Part shown: in pieces, positions 61,201 to 61,601 of the stretch | Position numbering within the stretch: position 1 is the stretch's first letter | How the letters are laid out: each line of letters starts with the position of its first letter | Origin: Oscillospiraceae bacterium | GTDB lineage: Bacteria; Bacillota_A; Clostridia; Oscillospirales; CAG-272 | Direction of reading: 5' to 3' | NCBI GenBank assembly: GCA_015064665.1 | Contig: SVRU01000002.1 | Coordinates: forward strand, 1 to 61,601 | DNA length: 61,601 nt | The notes under the pieces: generated by a model | Told to the model about the DNA's origin: nothing | Databases searched by the model: none | The model's input: the letters and a program-made list of their open reading frames with translations, nothing else | Made by a program: the position numbers and the translations under genes

Positions 61201-61601
61201 ATCAAGGTTGACGGTGGAGAGCTTGAGGATTCCGTAAATAACCCCGGATACAAGATTTACTCTTGGGCAACACAGGCAGACAGCTTTGACGTTAAGACCG
61301 TAGTTGTTACCGCAACCTACACTCTTAATGAGGTTGAATACGAGCTTACCTTCAACGTAACTCTTGACGTAGTTAAGTACGCATCTCTCCTTGCAGGTAT
61401 TAATGATTACAAGACTCTTGCAAAAGAGCTTGTTGACTACAAGGTTGCTGCCGCTACCTACACGGGCAACAGCGCTGACGTAGCATCTGTAACAGAGTTC
61501 TATGCAACCTACGGAACTATCGCTGATGCAGACTATACGACTGACGGAATCTACGAAGACACGTCAGATGCAACAGGCAACGTTAATCTCGGTTACGTAA
61601 T
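58297..61601 (+). CDS. Very large secreted protein (3' end outside window)
   Basis: At least 1101 codons without a stop; the gene continues past the window. AAAGGAG precedes ATG 58297. The signal peptide spans about residues 1-28 (MRKFSKLLAVLLTLCLLSGV, cut near ASADTS). The rest is rich in Thr, Asp, Tyr and Asn, low in Cys, with beta-rich character. The motif Y-x-N-G-E-Y-V occurs near residues 267 and 728, each in a similar context (VFE, NHFTYVF/DHITIVF), suggesting two related jelly-roll-like modules. I do not recognise a family. Function is likely surface or extracellular binding. The promoter may be slippage-prone. Confidence 0.85.
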   Translation, partial: MRKFSKLLAVLLTLCLLSGVVVSFVASADTSSLNITGASANQTLEFASGVSGVAGTSGSYKIGETNPGGYVRLYYDPSIATYTQGAAVAWATKTAWYDTFNLGKDGVDPYRYMVLDFDLWIDQYCYTYTEVAADGTALETATTLYKTAENYTAFCAFIDADTALSDAQKTAYKTEAKTTEAPAVPEGMYFQSDVIKAKTADYTDGTKAGFTRTETSNTRNFTNIGGTWYFDGVEIDLSVGTKNHFTYVFEAALNSDNTTYTVKIYMYANGEYVATQTSFTDAYGFQLYRHVLAFPNDQRYKDVYSIAIDNVATNYYTDEALKTYGLKGTTTDKYMEVDGIKYYFPELGAKAMSATLKDGDTIKTGMDLNGIAPSSKLKNFFIDLDNGATVTLSSEVAEAFDAYLFDEANDIYLYVNNGQLNDVSATDDVFNRGYNSFVACDLNLQHDGTYTTGIGDSSKNSLSYFRIYRNTGVATKSAHSTMLGVVMTSWQRSEAAYKGSNLFDTSFAVLDFDFGSDRYVFSYTAKVEVVKNITSITENKVAVTPDDFKAAYPDAYKDIAETETVEMTVYKTVESRAEFEKYCNNPSLLVNETQTYQNYYDTSYSAYDAEETKHTFVLYGTRTETVKEVVSIDEEQKLDVALYEGMTIRGYMQEQSQSKLNDEDFDERRYPIFFTVVKGTDGLWYLSTDNKYGGNDVLLSNEVGVTDHITIVFENAKDEHTIKYHSYVNGEYVTSAYLSSEDLNAVVSNGKKYIEYDADDADRSATSNYLAVSFRGFGVGVRGSWKHLDAYSAILDNTAINWYRSDVTFVKDGDTDTVATESYTAYSSGDAYGIDDLIADLKAGIINPIYNCTDVVYNTNYKSGSWVTVDKFQTIDYIPGVAVSKLNAENNTLITNNNISNVKPAVDSFTFKPFDASAKISFNAPYIAKANNDGTYTCEKITVGTQANVDLAGGMGFNLFIPTENLTNIKVDGGELEDSVNNPGYKIYSWATQADSFDVKTVVVTATYTLNEVEYELTFNVTLDVVKYASLLAGINDYKTLAKELVDYKVAAATYTGNSADVASVTEFYATYGTIADADYTTDGIYEDTSDATGNVNLGYV

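Overview
The window looks like chromosomal DNA from an uncultured, probably gut-associated member of the Clostridia (Bacillota). The evidence is AGGAG-type ribosome binding sites, many sigma-A promoters (TTGACA-17-TATAAT type), Bacillota-type housekeeping genes (tex, rimO, pgsA, trmK/Nif3, a DUF1858 protein, a SleB-like hydrolase), moderate GC, and short intergenic repeats. No rRNA, tRNA, CRISPR array, integrase or transposase gene was found.

Layout. 1-7741: forward housekeeping block (end of an RsuA-type pseudouridine synthase, tex, DUF5685 protein, J-domain protein, membrane protein, rimO, pgsA, acyltransferase). 7895-12310: accessory block with a BspA-type leucine-rich-repeat protein, a membrane protein, a divergent XRE/AbrB regulator pair bounded by 90-bp direct repeats, and an alpha/beta hydrolase with a TetR regulator. 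12498-14947: glycolytic pgk and tpiA, separated by repeat-rich DNA. 15135-25685: forward carbohydrate-active block with two DUF4838 paralogues, two beta-helix paralogues and a GH39-like enzyme, each paralogue behind its own promoter. 25797-42146: reverse-strand catabolic locus. One long operon runs from 42146 to 28199: a TIM-barrel protein, FAD-linked oxidase, Fe-S protein, IolB-type isomerase, FGGY kinase, single-chain ETF beta-alpha fusion, fucose-isomerase-like protein, frameshifted class II aldolase, PfkB kinase, AGE epimerase, NagA and NagB-like. A separately promoted beta-helix/PHP fusion follows. A divergent AraC regulator at 42289 and same-face direct repeats in the operon promoter suggest local control. 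43266-45477: an MsmX-type ATPase and a SleB-like secreted protein. 45850-50832: reverse operon with a TIM-barrel-like protein, a GH20 enzyme and a nitroreductase. 51006-52931: ABC-F protein. 53343-55743: polar amino-acid ABC transporter whose binding protein appears circularly permuted. 55981-57978: Nif3, TrmK and DUF1858 proteins. 58297-end: start of a very large secreted protein whose promoter has a G8 tract in its spacer.

How the genes may work together. The hydrolases from 15135 to 50832 lack visible signal peptides, so I infer they act in the cytoplasm on imported oligosaccharides or glycosides. Sugars and amino sugars could then be processed by isomerases, epimerase, deacetylase, kinases and aldolase, while the FAD-oxidase/Fe-S/ETF trio would remove electrons from an alpha-hydroxy or polyol intermediate. 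No sugar-transport permease or binding protein is encoded here; only the shared-type ATPase at 43266 is. The most unusual items are the permuted binding protein, the single-chain ETF inside a sugar operon, the beta-helix/PHP fusion, the paired paralogue arrays, and the direct-repeat-bounded XRE/AbrB cassette.
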